Part shown: positions 23,634 through 32,506 of the stretch, one piece after another
Layout: every line of letters starts with the position of its first letter
Position numbering within the stretch: position 1 is the stretch's first letter
NCBI GenBank assembly: GCA_964640855.1
Contig: CAZXIX010000030.1
Location: forward strand, 1 to 41,697
DNA from: JAJDFU01 sp964640855
GTDB lineage: Bacteria > Bacteroidota > Bacteroidia > Chitinophagales > Saprospiraceae
Length of the DNA stretch: 41,697 nucleotides
Reading direction: 5' to 3'
The notes under the pieces: model-generated
The model's input: the letters and a program-made list of their open reading frames with translations, nothing else
The model's database searches: none
Told to the model about the DNA's origin: nothing
Made by a program: the position numbers and the translations under genes

Positions 23634-24449
23634 TCACCAATTATCCCCCATCACGATATCGCCCAGTCCGCCGAGTACCGACCCTTCGCCCTTGCTCTTG
23701 CCAGCGTAGAATTTGGAGGCTCTAAGCACCCGATCGGCCATGCGGCTGAAGGGAAGCGATTGGATCCAGACCGTACCCGGTCCTTCCAGGCGAGCATAGA
23801 ACATCCCTTCACCGCCGAAGAACATATTCCGAATACCTTTGATGCGCTCAATGTCATAATCAACGTGGCGGGTGAAGCCGACCAGGCAACCGGTGTCCAC
23901 CCGAAGTACCTCCCCTATTTCCAGGCGCTTTTCCACGACTGTACCACCGGCATGCAGGAAAGCCAGGCCGTCGCCCTCGATCTTTTGCATGATGAAGCCC
24001 TCGCCGCCGAAGAATCCGCGTCCCAACTTCTGGCTGAACTCAATTCCAACGGATGCGCCTTTCGCTGCACACAGAAAGGCATCTTTCTGGCAGACGATCT
24101 TGCCCTCCTTTTGGNNNNNNNNNNGGGTGAGGTCAACGGCAATGATCCGCCCCGGATAAGGAGAGGCAAAGGAGACTTTTTTCTTGCCCTTGCCGCCATG
24201 GGTGAAAGCCGTCATAAAGAGACTTTCGCCGGTGAGCAAACGCTTGCCTGCGGAGATCACTTTCCCCCAGATGCCGCTCTGCTCTTCCTGATGGCTACCG
24301 TCGCCAAAGATCGTGGTCAACTCGATCTCCGGATCCATCATCATAAAAGCGCCCGCCTCGGCGATCACGGTTTCGTAGGGATCCAGCTCGATTTCCACGA
24401 ACTGCATTTCTTCGCCATAGATCTGATAGTCGATTTCGTGACTTTGCAT
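23634..24449 (-). CDS. AIM24 / TIGR00266 family protein
   Basis: 271 codons with a ten-N gap at 24115-24124 inside the frame. Visible family wording: MQSHEIDYQIYGEEMQFVEIELDP at the start (in segments), EAGAFMMMD, SGIWGKVISAGKRLLTGESLF, GRIIAVDL, QKDAFLCAAKGASVGIEF, GGEGFIMQKIEGDGLAFLHA and VDTGCLVGFT. The family folds as a beta-helix-like barrel; the yeast relative is a mitochondrial inner membrane protein and bacterial roles are unknown. A TAGATTTG -7 box lies at 24503-24496, 46 bases before the ATG. Family call firm, function unknown. Confidence 0.9.
   Translation of the reverse strand: MQSHEIDYQIYGEEMQFVEIELDPYETVIAEAGAFMMMDPEIELTTIFGDGSHQEEQSGIWGKVISAGKRLLTGESLFMTAFTHGGKGKKKVSFASPYPGRIIAVDLTXXXXQKEGKIVCQKDAFLCAAKGASVGIEFSQKLGRGFFGGEGFIMQKIEGDGLAFLHAGGTVVEKRLEIGEVLRVDTGCLVGFTRHVDYDIERIKGIRNMFFGGEGMFYARLEGPGTVWIQSLPFSRMADRVLRASKFYAGKSKGEGSVLGGLGDIVMGDNW
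24115..24124. other. Assembly gap (10 N)
   Basis: Placeholder gap inside the AIM24-type gene, between the DLT and QKEGK segments. The protein resumes in a compatible frame, but the true length is unknown. Confidence 0.95.
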
Positions 24450-24495
24450 GTTGGGTCTGTTTTACTCTCATGATAGCCGGCAGAAATAACTCGGC

Positions 24496-24503
24496 CAAAT
24501 CTA
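24496..24503 (-). promoter_or_regulatory. Candidate -7 box TAGATTTG of the AIM24-type gene
   Basis: Exact TAnnTTTG match on the minus strand, 46 bases upstream of the start codon. No -33 element recognised. Confidence 0.4.
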
Positions 24504-24626
24504 TTGGACCAACAAAGGGGGGAAACGGAAGAACGCTTGTCTGCCGAAGGCAGAGAGGAACCGAGGAAGCTAATCACCTTCATTCTTTCATTCCTTCATC
24601 CCCGTCCGCCTGCCGTAGTTCTTCTC

Positions 24627-26774
24627 CTACTCAATCCGCTTATCCTCAAAGGAATTCCCCATTCGATTGGACTTGTAGCCGCTTACCTTGCCGTTGGCGT
24701 CCCGCTTGAACTCCATCTTGAAGGTCCCGTCCGGAGATTTGAACTTGTCCTTCCCTACCGGAAGCAACAGGTATCGATTGCCGGTGCCGGAGGATTCAAA
24801 GATCAGATGTTGATCTCCGCCGGTCACGTAAGCCACACTGTTCGTATTTCCGCCCAGACCATATGTACCCACGAAATCGCTCATGTCCATCCCTTGCGTT
24901 TCACCTTCCGCCAGGTAAAAATTATCGGAGGGATCGATGTCCGGCAGCCAGGCATTCAGATGTACCCGCGCTATCTTTTTTTCATCCGGGAAACTGAATG
25001 CCAACTCCTTGCTTCCCGTTTCCCAAACCGAGATACCCAATTCCTTCTCCAGAGAACTTCCGTCTTCAAAGATCATTTCCAGATGGACGGAAATGGGCTT
25101 GTTTCCCTTTTGTACGACGGTAACCTTGCCGGGCTCCACTTCCTGTATCCCGAGATCCGGGTAGCCCCATTCCATAAACCAGGGCTTCCAGAACCAGGAC
25201 AGATCCTCGCCCGACAGATCATTGAAAGCCATGAAGAAATCGTAAGGCGTGGGCGACTTATGCACCCAACGGTTCATATACCCTTGCAGGCACTCCTTGA
25301 ATTTTTCTTCTCCGAGAGCCTCTTCCAGCAGCCCGTAAATGAAAGATGGATGGGTGTAAGAAGTATAGCCGTAGTTATCGTCATTCTGATAAGCTGTAGA
25401 GGTGATCATGGGAACGTTGGTCTGAGAACCCAGATTACGCTCCAGAGAGAACTTTTGATTGATCCGCTGAGCATCCGTCATTTCAATGCCCAGGACTGCC
25501 TCTGCAGCCCTTACGTCCATAAAATCCGCCCAGCCTTCGTCCATCCAGGCATACTTCTCTTCGTTGATCCGGAGGTAGAAAGGCTTGTACATGTGGTACA
25601 TTTCATGGGCGGTGAGCCCCACCATCCTCACAGGCTGTTCGGGAGAGCCATTGTTGGCCATCATGGGAAACTCCATACCGCCGCTGGGATAAGGCTTATA
25701 GAAGCTGGTGAATGCCGGATAGGGGAAAGGAACTCCCGGCATCTCCTCCGAGAAAAACTTCATGATGTCCGCTTGCCAGGAAACGGTCTTTTCGCAAAAC
25801 CGCTTCCGCGAAGCCGGATACACGGAGCTGATCCGTACTTCCTGCCGCTCCGTAGGAAGGATAGTCGATTGCCAGATGTAGTGATCGCTGAAAGCAAAGG
25901 CGAAGTCGGGAACTTCCTCTGCCCGGAAACGCCAGGTATCCGACTTCATCCGTAGCCCGGATTTGAGATCGCGCTCACCGATCAGGGTGGTCACCTCCCC
26001 GCGGCTTACTTCCCGGTAGCGGGACAGGATTTCGGCGGGGAGCACCTCATCCGCATTTTGAAGGGTTCCGGTAGCCCAAACGCTGTAGGTCTCGGGTATG
26101 GAAATGGAGACGTCAAAGTTGGATAGCTCGCTGTAGAATTCGGCCTGGCCCAAAAAGCTGTTGGTATCCCAGCCGTCAATGTCGTCGTATACCGACACTT
26201 TCGGGTACCAATAACCGACAAAGCAGGTCGTACTGTCCACAAAACCGTGACGGCCGGCATCTCCGTCTGGCAAATCCTCCTCCCACTCCAGTTCCATCCG
26301 GAGCGATTGGCCGGAAGACAAAGGCTCGGGCAGGCGAACCCGCATGTTGGTCCCGAATTGGAAGACGCTTTGGCGGCTATCCAGGTCGATGGAGGCGTCA
26401 TTGATCTTCAGGGACTTGATAACGGTGCCCTCGCCCACCCAGCTTTCCGGCAGGGCTTCATCCCGCACATTCCCGGTTCGGGCAATATTGGACAGCAGCG
26501 TGAAGTAAATAAAGTCCAGTTCGTCCGGGCTGTTATTCTGGTAATCGATGGTTGCTTTTCCGCTGATGTGTTTTTCCAGGGGCGCGACCTCAACTTCCAG
26601 GCTGTAATCAGCCTGGTTCTGCCAGAAATTTGGCCCGGGCTTGCCCTCCAGGCTGCGAGTTCCCATCCGGTAGGCTCGCTGAATCTCAGTCGGAATGAAG
26701 AAGTCTTCCGGGAGTTGGGCAGACAAGCTGATTCCAGCCAAAAGGAAAAATGAGAATAAGATGGTGATCCTCAT
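24627..26774 (-). CDS. Secreted M1-family metallopeptidase
   Basis: 715 residues with a signal peptide (MRITILFSFFLLAGISLSAQ). An N-terminal beta domain (~45-290) precedes the gluzincin catalytic domain: zinc ligands His390 and His394 in HEMYH, catalytic Glu391, third ligand Glu413 in DEGWADF, exactly 18 residues after the second histidine as in M1. The GGMEFPMMAN segment (~360) is the M1 exopeptidase-type GxMEN loop in altered form. It probably acts in the periplasm or at the cell surface on peptides or protein N-termini. Monocistronic; nothing else in the neighbourhood is related. Confidence 0.92.
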   Translation of the reverse strand: MRITILFSFFLLAGISLSAQLPEDFFIPTEIQRAYRMGTRSLEGKPGPNFWQNQADYSLEVEVAPLEKHISGKATIDYQNNSPDELDFIYFTLLSNIARTGNVRDEALPESWVGEGTVIKSLKINDASIDLDSRQSVFQFGTNMRVRLPEPLSSGQSLRMELEWEEDLPDGDAGRHGFVDSTTCFVGYWYPKVSVYDDIDGWDTNSFLGQAEFYSELSNFDVSISIPETYSVWATGTLQNADEVLPAEILSRYREVSRGEVTTLIGERDLKSGLRMKSDTWRFRAEEVPDFAFAFSDHYIWQSTILPTERQEVRISSVYPASRKRFCEKTVSWQADIMKFFSEEMPGVPFPYPAFTSFYKPYPSGGMEFPMMANNGSPEQPVRMVGLTAHEMYHMYKPFYLRINEEKYAWMDEGWADFMDVRAAEAVLGIEMTDAQRINQKFSLERNLGSQTNVPMITSTAYQNDDNYGYTSYTHPSFIYGLLEEALGEEKFKECLQGYMNRWVHKSPTPYDFFMAFNDLSGEDLSWFWKPWFMEWGYPDLGIQEVEPGKVTVVQKGNKPISVHLEMIFEDGSSLEKELGISVWETGSKELAFSFPDEKKIARVHLNAWLPDIDPSDNFYLAEGETQGMDMSDFVGTYGLGGNTNSVAYVTGGDQHLIFESSGTGNRYLLLPVGKDKFKSPDGTFKMEFKRDANGKVSGYKSNRMGNSFEDKRIE

Positions 26775-27001
26775 AAGGGTGCCTTTTTTTGTCGAGTGAA
26801 AAAAATCAGCTGGAAATATAGGGAATTGGTGGATACAAAATGTACCCTTCCCTGGGCACAGAGAGGCTTAATGATGCAGTGAAGTAGCTGAGAAAGGTTT
26901 ACCAAAGGTGGGCATTAAGCCTCTTTTGAATTGGATTTTCCGGAATTTTGAAAAGGAGGAAATCCTAAAGCCTCCCTCCATCCGAATTCAACTTCACCTT
27001 C
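26775..27001. other. Intergenic region upstream of the M1 peptidase gene
   Basis: No gene seen. A TATATTTC box near 26816-26823 (minus strand) is one mismatch from the -7 consensus and may be the peptidase promoter. Confidence 0.35.
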
Positions 27002-27091
27002 CTACTTAATGGTTTCAATCCGATCAGAGAAGTCAGAATCTTTCGTAACGATAGTTATACCATTTTGAAATAAAAATGCCGCGTGTAAACG
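27002..27091 (-). pseudogene. C-terminal remnant of a DUF5615 (PIN-like) toxin
   Basis: Directly after the TAG of the DUF433 gene, the same reading frame on the minus strand continues with RLHAAFLFQNGITIVTKDSD and on to FSDRIETIK before a TAG at 27004-27002. NGITIVTKDSDF is the conserved acidic active-site region of DUF5615 PIN-like proteins, which normally follow DUF433 genes. The first ~50 residues of such a toxin (MKFLLDEN type) are missing, so the partner is truncated. Confidence 0.6.
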
Positions 27092-27328
27092 CTAAGCCGC
27101 CAATTCATGAAAAGAAAAGTGCTGGTCAGCAGCCAGTAAAGCAAAAGCAATACAAGCATCAATATCCTCTGGTTCCAGGTCCGGATATTGTTTTAAGATT
27201 TCTTCTCTGGTTTCACCAGCAAACAAGAACTCCAAAATGGTTTTCACACTGATCCGCAAACCACGGATCGAAGGCTTACCATTAAGCACCGACTCATTTA
27301 CGGTCACCCGGGAAAGCAATTTATCCAT
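27092..27328 (-). CDS. DUF433 domain protein (VapB-like antitoxin)
   Basis: 78 residues matching the short DUF433 family: VTVNESVLNGKPSIRGLRIS, then TILEFLFAGETREEILKQYP and LEPEDIDACIAFAL. The fold is a small winged or tri-helical DNA-binding domain, and these genes usually form a toxin-antitoxin pair with a DUF5615 PIN-like nuclease. Here the partner survives only as a fragment, so the protein is probably an orphan antitoxin. The C-terminus (FSFHELAA) may be altered by the deletion that removed the toxin start. Confidence 0.85.
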   Translation of the reverse strand: MDKLLSRVTVNESVLNGKPSIRGLRISVKTILEFLFAGETREEILKQYPDLEPEDIDACIAFALLAADQHFSFHELAA

Positions 27329-27466
27329 ACCTCAATTTACCAAATTGAATAGACAAAACCCCCTTGTAAAAATCTATAAGATTATATGGAAATTTCTTTA
27401 AAGCTTTTTCTCTCATCTGCATCACCGTCCCTCCATCCGTAATCATAAAACAGCGATCGCCACTCC
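27329..27466. other. Intergenic region between moaA and the DUF433 gene
   Basis: A 41-codon frame starting MITDGGTVMQMREKALKKFP (minus strand) runs into the DUF433 start. I do not recognise it and do not call it a gene. Confidence 0.3.
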
Positions 27467-28462
27467 CTACCCCCCAATGGTGCTCATGCTTTCTCTGACG
27501 GGCAGACCAAAGTTTCGATTCCGCTCTGCCTCCCACCCATCTTTGGCCCGATGGCTCAAGGCCGAAAGAAAGGCATCCCGCACCTGGGCATCCGTAGCGC
27601 CCTGGCGCATGAGGTCCCGGACGTTGAAAACCCCATCGTCATAGAGGCAAGTCTTGAGCAAACCCTGGGGCGTAACCCGTATGCGGTTGCAAGTGCCGCA
27701 GAAGGTGCGGCTGTAGGCGGCGATGATCCCGACCTTCCCTTTGAATCCGGGCACCCGGTAATTGGCCGAAGTGCTGAAAGGAGGGTCCGGTACTTTTTCC
27801 AGCTCGGGAAAAGCACTTTTCAGGTGGTCCAGGATCTTTCGGTGATTCCAGGCCAGGGTATCATAATGGCTCCCTTCTCCATTGAAGGGCATTTCCTCGA
27901 TAAAGCGTACGTCGACCGGATAATCCCGGGACAACTCGGCCATGGGGATCAGATCATCGATGTTTTTCCCGTCCATGACCACGGCATTGAGCTTGGTAGG
28001 AATGCCGGAATCGACCAGTGCGTGAAAGCTGGCCATCACCTGGTCGAACATATCCCGGCGGGTGATCTTAAAAAAGCGCTCGCGATCCAGACTATCGAGG
28101 CTCAGGTTGACCGAGGCGATCCCCATCCTTTTTAAATCGGGGATCTTGTCTTCGGTTAGCGTCCCGTTGGTGGTCAGGTTTATCTTTCGGATTCCCTTGA
28201 TCCGACACAGCGCCTCCAAAAAGCCGATCATGTCCCGCCTGACGAAAGGCTCGCCCCCCGTGATCCTTACCTTTTCGATGCCCATTTCGGCCAACACCCC
28301 CACCATGCGAAGCATTTCCTCATAAGTCAGCAGCTCTTTCTTCTTTACATACTGAATCCCTTCCTCCGGCATGCAATAGAAGCATCGCAGATTGCAACGA
28401 TCCGTCACCGCGAGGCGGAGGTAGTTGATCGGCCGGCCGTGATTGTCGAAAAGTTTAGGCAT
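27467..28462 (-). CDS. moaA: GTP 3',8-cyclase MoaA
   Basis: 331 residues, full length. The radical SAM cluster is Cys23, Cys27 and Cys30 (DRCNLRCFYCMP), the SAM-binding GGEPFVR is at 69-75, and the second C-terminal cluster is Cys255, Cys258 and Cys272 (FCGTCNRIRVT). The protein ends in the essential GG dipeptide (STIGG). MoaA rearranges GTP into 3',8-cyclo-7,8-dihydro-GTP, the first step of molybdopterin synthesis. It lies downstream of an FdhF-like molybdoenzyme and fdhD on the same strand; other moa genes are not in the window. Confidence 0.96.
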   Translation of the reverse strand: MPKLFDNHGRPINYLRLAVTDRCNLRCFYCMPEEGIQYVKKKELLTYEEMLRMVGVLAEMGIEKVRITGGEPFVRRDMIGFLEALCRIKGIRKINLTTNGTLTEDKIPDLKRMGIASVNLSLDSLDRERFFKITRRDMFDQVMASFHALVDSGIPTKLNAVVMDGKNIDDLIPMAELSRDYPVDVRFIEEMPFNGEGSHYDTLAWNHRKILDHLKSAFPELEKVPDPPFSTSANYRVPGFKGKVGIIAAYSRTFCGTCNRIRVTPQGLLKTCLYDDGVFNVRDLMRQGATDAQVRDAFLSALSHRAKDGWEAERNRNFGLPVRESMSTIGG

Positions 28463-28527
28463 GTATCTTCATTCAAGAACCCGCGAAGGTATTTTATTTC
28501 AAGGAAGCTCGGCAGGCAGATCCACTC

Positions 28528-28554
28528 TACCACTCAACTACTTTACCACTCAAC
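28528..28554. repeat. Direct 11-mer repeat TACCACTCAAC
   Basis: Copies at 28528-28538 and 28544-28554, in the gap between moaA and the molybdoenzyme gene. A small low-complexity intergenic repeat of unknown role. Confidence 0.6.
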
Positions 28555-28571
28555 CAACTCCCCGCATGCGT

Positions 28572-30956
28572 TCAAATCCGTTTTTCAACCCGGACCACCA
28601 CCGACTTCGATATCGGGGTTTTGCTGCCCCGGGCGTACCGGTTGACGGGCACCAGGACGTTTGCTTCCGGGAAGTAGGTGGCCACGCAGCCCTGGGGCAA
28701 TTCGTAGCGGACCACGATGAAACGTTCCGCTTTTCTGTCCACACCCTCATAACTACTGACCAAATCAACCTCTTCTTTGTTTTCCAGCCCCGATGATCTC
28801 ATGTCGGAATCGTTCATCAAAACCACACGCCGTTCCCGATAGATACCCCGGTACCGGTCATCCAGACCGTAGATGGTGGTGTTGAACTGATCGTGGCTCC
28901 GGATGGTGAACATCAGGAAATGGCCGTCGGGAACTTCCAACCCGGGCAGTTTATTCACGGTGAACAGGGCTTTACCGCTTCGGGTTCGAAATTCTCCTCT
29001 CCGGGCGCCATTGGGCAGGTAAAAACCGCCGTCTTCCCGCACCCGGCGATTGTACTCTTCGAAGCCCGGCACCACTTTTTCGATCGCCTCCCGAATGTGG
29101 TCGTAATCCGAAACGAGATGGCCCCAGTCTATTTTAGATCGCGAACCCAGCGTGGCTTCGGCCATCCCGGCCACAATGGCGGGTTCGCTTTTCAGCATGG
29201 GCCCCGGCGGATTCAGGACGCCTTTCGACCGATGGATGACCCCCATGGAGTTTTCTACGCTGACGAATTGCTCCTCCCCGGCGGCATTGACGTCTTTATC
29301 CGTGCGGCCGAGGCAGGGCAGGATCAGGGCTTTCTTGCCGTGTACCAGGTGGCTCCGGTTCAGCTTGGTACTCACCTGAACGGTCAGATCGCATTGGCGA
29401 AGAGCCTCTGCGGTATATTCCGTATCCGGCGAGGCCGACAAAAAATTCCCGCCCAGTGCGATGAACACCCGGGCATCTCCGCGATGCATGGCCTGGATGG
29501 CATCCACGGTGGCGTATCCGTGTTTTCGAGGCGGTTTGAAATCAAAGACCTCTTCCAGTTTGTCCAGAAAGGCTTCTTTGGGAGCTTCCCAAATTCCCAT
29601 GGTGCGGTCGCCCTGTACATTGGAATGACCTCTAACGGGGCAGGTCCCCGCTCCCGGTTTTCCAATACTGCCTTTCAGCAACAACAGATTAACGATTTCG
29701 CGAATGTTGTCCACCCCGTTCTCGTGCTGGGTGAGTCCCATGGCCCAGCAAATGATGATCTTTTGGCTTTCTGCGATCCACTCGGCCGCTTGTTGGATCT
29801 TTTCGCGGGAAACGCCGCTTTTTTCAGTGAGTTCGTTGAAGTCGTAGGTCTTGATATCTTCCAGCCAGGCTTCGTATCCTTTTGTTTTTTCTTTGATGAA
29901 TTCCCAGTCAAAAACATCATGCTGCTGTTGCTCCCGGTGCCAAAGCCATTTCATAATGGCTTTCAGCAAAGCCAGGTCTCCGTTCACCCGCACGGGCAAA
30001 AAAAGATCCGTCAACCGGGTACCGCCCGTCAGCATTTTCAAGGGTCGCTGCGGATCGGTAAATTTGACCAGGCCCGCTTCCCGGAGCGGATTTATCGTGA
30101 TGATCCGACCGCCGTTTTCCTTGCAGCGCTCCAGAGCTTTCAGCATACGGGGATGATTGGTCCCCGGGTTTTGGCCCATCACGATGACGAGTTCGGCTTC
30201 GAAAAAGTCTGGCAGCGTAACAGAGCCTTTACCAATGCCCAGGGTTTCTCCCAGCGCTTTGCCACTGCTTTCGTGGCACATGTTGGAGCAATCCGGCAGG
30301 TTGTTGGTACCGTACGCCCGCACAAAAAGTTGATACAAAAAAGCGGCTTCATTGCTGGCGCGCCCGGAAGTATAGAAAATGGCTTCATCCGGTGAATCCA
30401 AAGCATTGAGTTCCCGCCCGATCAACCGAAAGGCCTCTTCCCAGGGAATGGCCCGATAGTGCGTATCTCCCTCGGCCAGGAACAGCGGCTCGATCAACCT
30501 GCCCGTCTTTCCCAACTGGAAATCCGACCAGCCCGATAGCTCCTCAATCGAATGGCGGGCAAAGAAATCCGCCCCGATCGCTTTCTTCTGCGCCTCCTCC
30601 GAAATGGCCTTAACCCCGTTTTCGCAGTATTCTCCCAGCCGGGACCGCTCGTCTTCCGGGTCCGGCCAGGCGCAGCCGGGGCAGTCGATCCCGCCATGCT
30701 GGTTGAGACGAAACAGGGTCTTCACAGCCTGGCCGGGGCCCATATAGCGGCCAACATGCCGAAAGGCAGCAAACATACCGGGGAAGCCGGCTGAGTTGTT
30801 CTTGGGTTTCCCCAATTTCAAGTCGCCTGGCTGAATGGGGGGCTGCGCAGACGTCCTGCTCCTTTCCTTTTCCACCTGATTTTGTTTGGTCGGTTTCATG
30901 CGCATTCCGATTTGAGCCGGAAAGTGAAAAATACGCTGCCGAATGCATTTTTCCAA
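28572..30956 (-). CDS. FdhF/YdeP-type molybdopterin oxidoreductase
   Basis: Up to 794 residues; starts at 30956 or, giving a cleaner N-terminus, at 30899 (MKPTKQ). It belongs to the molybdopterin oxidoreductases related to formate dehydrogenase alpha subunits (TIGR01701-like). Visible: GIDCPGCAWPDP (Cys92, Cys95) with Cys111, GRASNEAAFL, the likely Mo-ligand Cys227 in SNMCHESSG, MGQNPGTNHPRML and GTCPVRGHSNVQGDRT. YdeP is linked to acid resistance in E. coli; the reaction is not established. It is encoded 7 bases after fdhD, a sulfurtransferase for such enzymes. No signal peptide, so cytoplasmic. Confidence 0.9.
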   Translation of the reverse strand: MEKCIRQRIFHFPAQIGMRMKPTKQNQVEKERSRTSAQPPIQPGDLKLGKPKNNSAGFPGMFAAFRHVGRYMGPGQAVKTLFRLNQHGGIDCPGCAWPDPEDERSRLGEYCENGVKAISEEAQKKAIGADFFARHSIEELSGWSDFQLGKTGRLIEPLFLAEGDTHYRAIPWEEAFRLIGRELNALDSPDEAIFYTSGRASNEAAFLYQLFVRAYGTNNLPDCSNMCHESSGKALGETLGIGKGSVTLPDFFEAELVIVMGQNPGTNHPRMLKALERCKENGGRIITINPLREAGLVKFTDPQRPLKMLTGGTRLTDLFLPVRVNGDLALLKAIMKWLWHREQQQHDVFDWEFIKEKTKGYEAWLEDIKTYDFNELTEKSGVSREKIQQAAEWIAESQKIIICWAMGLTQHENGVDNIREIVNLLLLKGSIGKPGAGTCPVRGHSNVQGDRTMGIWEAPKEAFLDKLEEVFDFKPPRKHGYATVDAIQAMHRGDARVFIALGGNFLSASPDTEYTAEALRQCDLTVQVSTKLNRSHLVHGKKALILPCLGRTDKDVNAAGEEQFVSVENSMGVIHRSKGVLNPPGPMLKSEPAIVAGMAEATLGSRSKIDWGHLVSDYDHIREAIEKVVPGFEEYNRRVREDGGFYLPNGARRGEFRTRSGKALFTVNKLPGLEVPDGHFLMFTIRSHDQFNTTIYGLDDRYRGIYRERRVVLMNDSDMRSSGLENKEEVDLVSSYEGVDRKAERFIVVRYELPQGCVATYFPEANVLVPVNRYARGSKTPISKSVVVRVEKRI

Positions 30957-30963
30957 TCCGCCT

Positions 30964-31803
30964 TTATTTTGTCAAACGTCCTGGCCCGGCATATAGATTG
31001 AAGCTGTGTTCCTTTAAAAAACCGATCAAGGTCATGTCGTAATCCTCGGCCAACTCTACCGCCAGGCTCGAAGGTGCCCCCACAGCAGCCAGCAGGGGGA
31101 TGCCGGCCATCAAGGCTTTCTGCACCAGCTCAAAACTCGCCCGCCCGCTGACCAGCAGGACGTATTCGGACAGCGGGATGAGGTCCTTGCGCAGCGCCGC
31201 ACCGATCAGTTTGTCCAGGGCGTTGTGCCTGCCGACATCCTCGCGGCCCAAAAGCAGCTCCCCCCCTGGAGAGAATAGCCCGGCGGCATGGATACCACCG
31301 GTTTGTGAGAAGATGGGTTGGGCTCTGACCAGGGCCTCGGACAGTTGGGTGAGAATCTGCTTAGATACCTGAGGCACTCCTTTTTTGGGAAAGTGGCAGA
31401 TCGTTTGCTGAACCAATTCGATGGATGTCTTGCCACAGACCCCGCAGCTGCTGGAGGTATAAAAATGGCGACTCAACCGGTCGGGTTCGAAGGCCAGATC
31501 CGGGTGGAGCTCCAGCAGAATGACATTCTCCCGGGCATCTTCCTGTAGACCTGCAGCCGGAAATTTCACAGCAAGGATATCGCTGCTACGGGCGATGATC
31601 CCCTCTGTAAAAAGAAAACCCATAGCCAGGTCCACATCTGCTCCCGGCGTGCGCATGGTGATGGAAAGCGATTTTTCCCCGCGTTGGGTTCCTTTTCCCC
31701 AGGCTATCCGGATCTCCATGGGCTCCTCTATGGCCAACACATCGCCGGTTAGCTGGCTGTTGTCCTCGAAAAACCGCCGGAGTTGCACTTTTTTCATCGA
31801 CAT
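30964..31803 (-). CDS. fdhD: Formate dehydrogenase accessory sulfurtransferase FdhD
   Basis: 279 residues with the catalytic Cys120/Cys123 pair in SSSCGVCGK, plus MGFLFTEGII, GGIHAAGLF, REDVGRHNALDKLIG and SGRASFELVQKA, all FdhD signatures. FdhD passes sulfur from the IscS cysteine desulfurase to the bis-MGD cofactor of formate dehydrogenases. It is the first gene of the molybdenum group and directly precedes the FdhF-like enzyme, its likely client. Confidence 0.95.
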   Translation of the reverse strand: MSMKKVQLRRFFEDNSQLTGDVLAIEEPMEIRIAWGKGTQRGEKSLSITMRTPGADVDLAMGFLFTEGIIARSSDILAVKFPAAGLQEDARENVILLELHPDLAFEPDRLSRHFYTSSSCGVCGKTSIELVQQTICHFPKKGVPQVSKQILTQLSEALVRAQPIFSQTGGIHAAGLFSPGGELLLGREDVGRHNALDKLIGAALRKDLIPLSEYVLLVSGRASFELVQKALMAGIPLLAAVGAPSSLAVELAEDYDMTLIGFLKEHSFNLYAGPGRLTK

Positions 31804-31852
31804 CCCGCTTGCCTTTTCCCCGAATCAAATTAACTTATTCACGATAGAGATG

Positions 31853-32506
31853 CTAGCGGACCTGAACCTCATAGTTGTCCAGTTTAAGGAAGATCCGGCC
31901 TGATTTTTTCCCTTCCGCTTTCATGGCCTTGCGATCCATTTCGGTGTCCTTTCCCATGAAATTCAGGGGGATCTTCAGGCGATCCAATTCAAATAGGACT
32001 TCGATCCCGGAAGGAAGAGCGATCTTTTCGTCACCATATTGATAAATCATCCGGTAGGTGCCCTCCTGCCGGGTCGTCATCTCGGCATTCAAAATTCGCC
32101 GGGCTCGGGTGTCCAGGCTAAGCGTGGCCAGGGCCAGATCGGATTGCGGATCGTTGGGGATTACGCTGAGGGTACGAATGCCTTGACGGGACTGCTCTTC
32201 CGTGGTCCGGTCCACTATTAAAGACGGATAACGAAAAATTTCCTGCATGGAAAAGTCAAGCCCGCGCCTCGGGATCATCAGGAAATCTTCCCCTTCGAAT
32301 TTTAAAGGCTTGCCCTGTTCAAAAAAAACCTTTGCCTTTTTGGTCGGCATGTTGATGAAGTCCACATCCAGGTCCAGTTGCAAATCGGCCGAAAACGACC
32401 GGATCGAATCCAGCCGATCCCGGACCTCCTGCAGATCGGGGTCCATGTGCTGGGAAAAGACCGGCGAGGTCAGACAAAGCAGTATCCAGATCCCTGAAAA
32501 TTTCAT
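31853..32506 (-). CDS. LolA-like outer-membrane lipoprotein carrier family protein
   Basis: 217 residues from the ATG at 32506, which gives a signal peptide (MKFSGIWILLCLTSPVFSQ) and an ATGA overlap with the permease gene; the open frame to 32626 is antisense to nothing useful and not needed. The body is an all-beta pattern like LolA/LolB: FSADLQLDLDVDFINM, KAKVFFEQGKPLKFEG, DFLMIPRRGLDF, then RMIYQYGD and a basic end. LolA carries lipoproteins across the periplasm. Its coupling to an ABC exporter suggests a dedicated lipid or lipoprotein route; this is inference. Confidence 0.65.
   Translation of the reverse strand: MKFSGIWILLCLTSPVFSQHMDPDLQEVRDRLDSIRSFSADLQLDLDVDFINMPTKKAKVFFEQGKPLKFEGEDFLMIPRRGLDFSMQEIFRYPSLIVDRTTEEQSRQGIRTLSVIPNDPQSDLALATLSLDTRARRILNAEMTTRQEGTYRMIYQYGDEKIALPSGIEVLFELDRLKIPLNFMGKDTEMDRKAMKAEGKKSGRIFLKLDNYEVQVR

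Noticed and set aside
24504..25955. 483-codon open frame on the + strand antisense to the M1 peptidase
   Set aside because: A shadow frame of the M1 gene, which has a signal peptide and the complete zinc motif; the + frame has neither domains nor plausible composition.
27321..27536. 71-codon minus-strand frame overlapping the end of moaA and start of the DUF433 gene
   Set aside because: Its first part is moaA in another frame; the remaining ~41 codons (MITDGGTV...) match nothing I know and lack a clear ribosome-binding site.
28893..30395. 500-codon open frame on the + strand antisense to the molybdoenzyme gene
   Set aside because: It mirrors the codon structure of the well-supported minus-strand FdhF-like gene and shows no recognisable domain.
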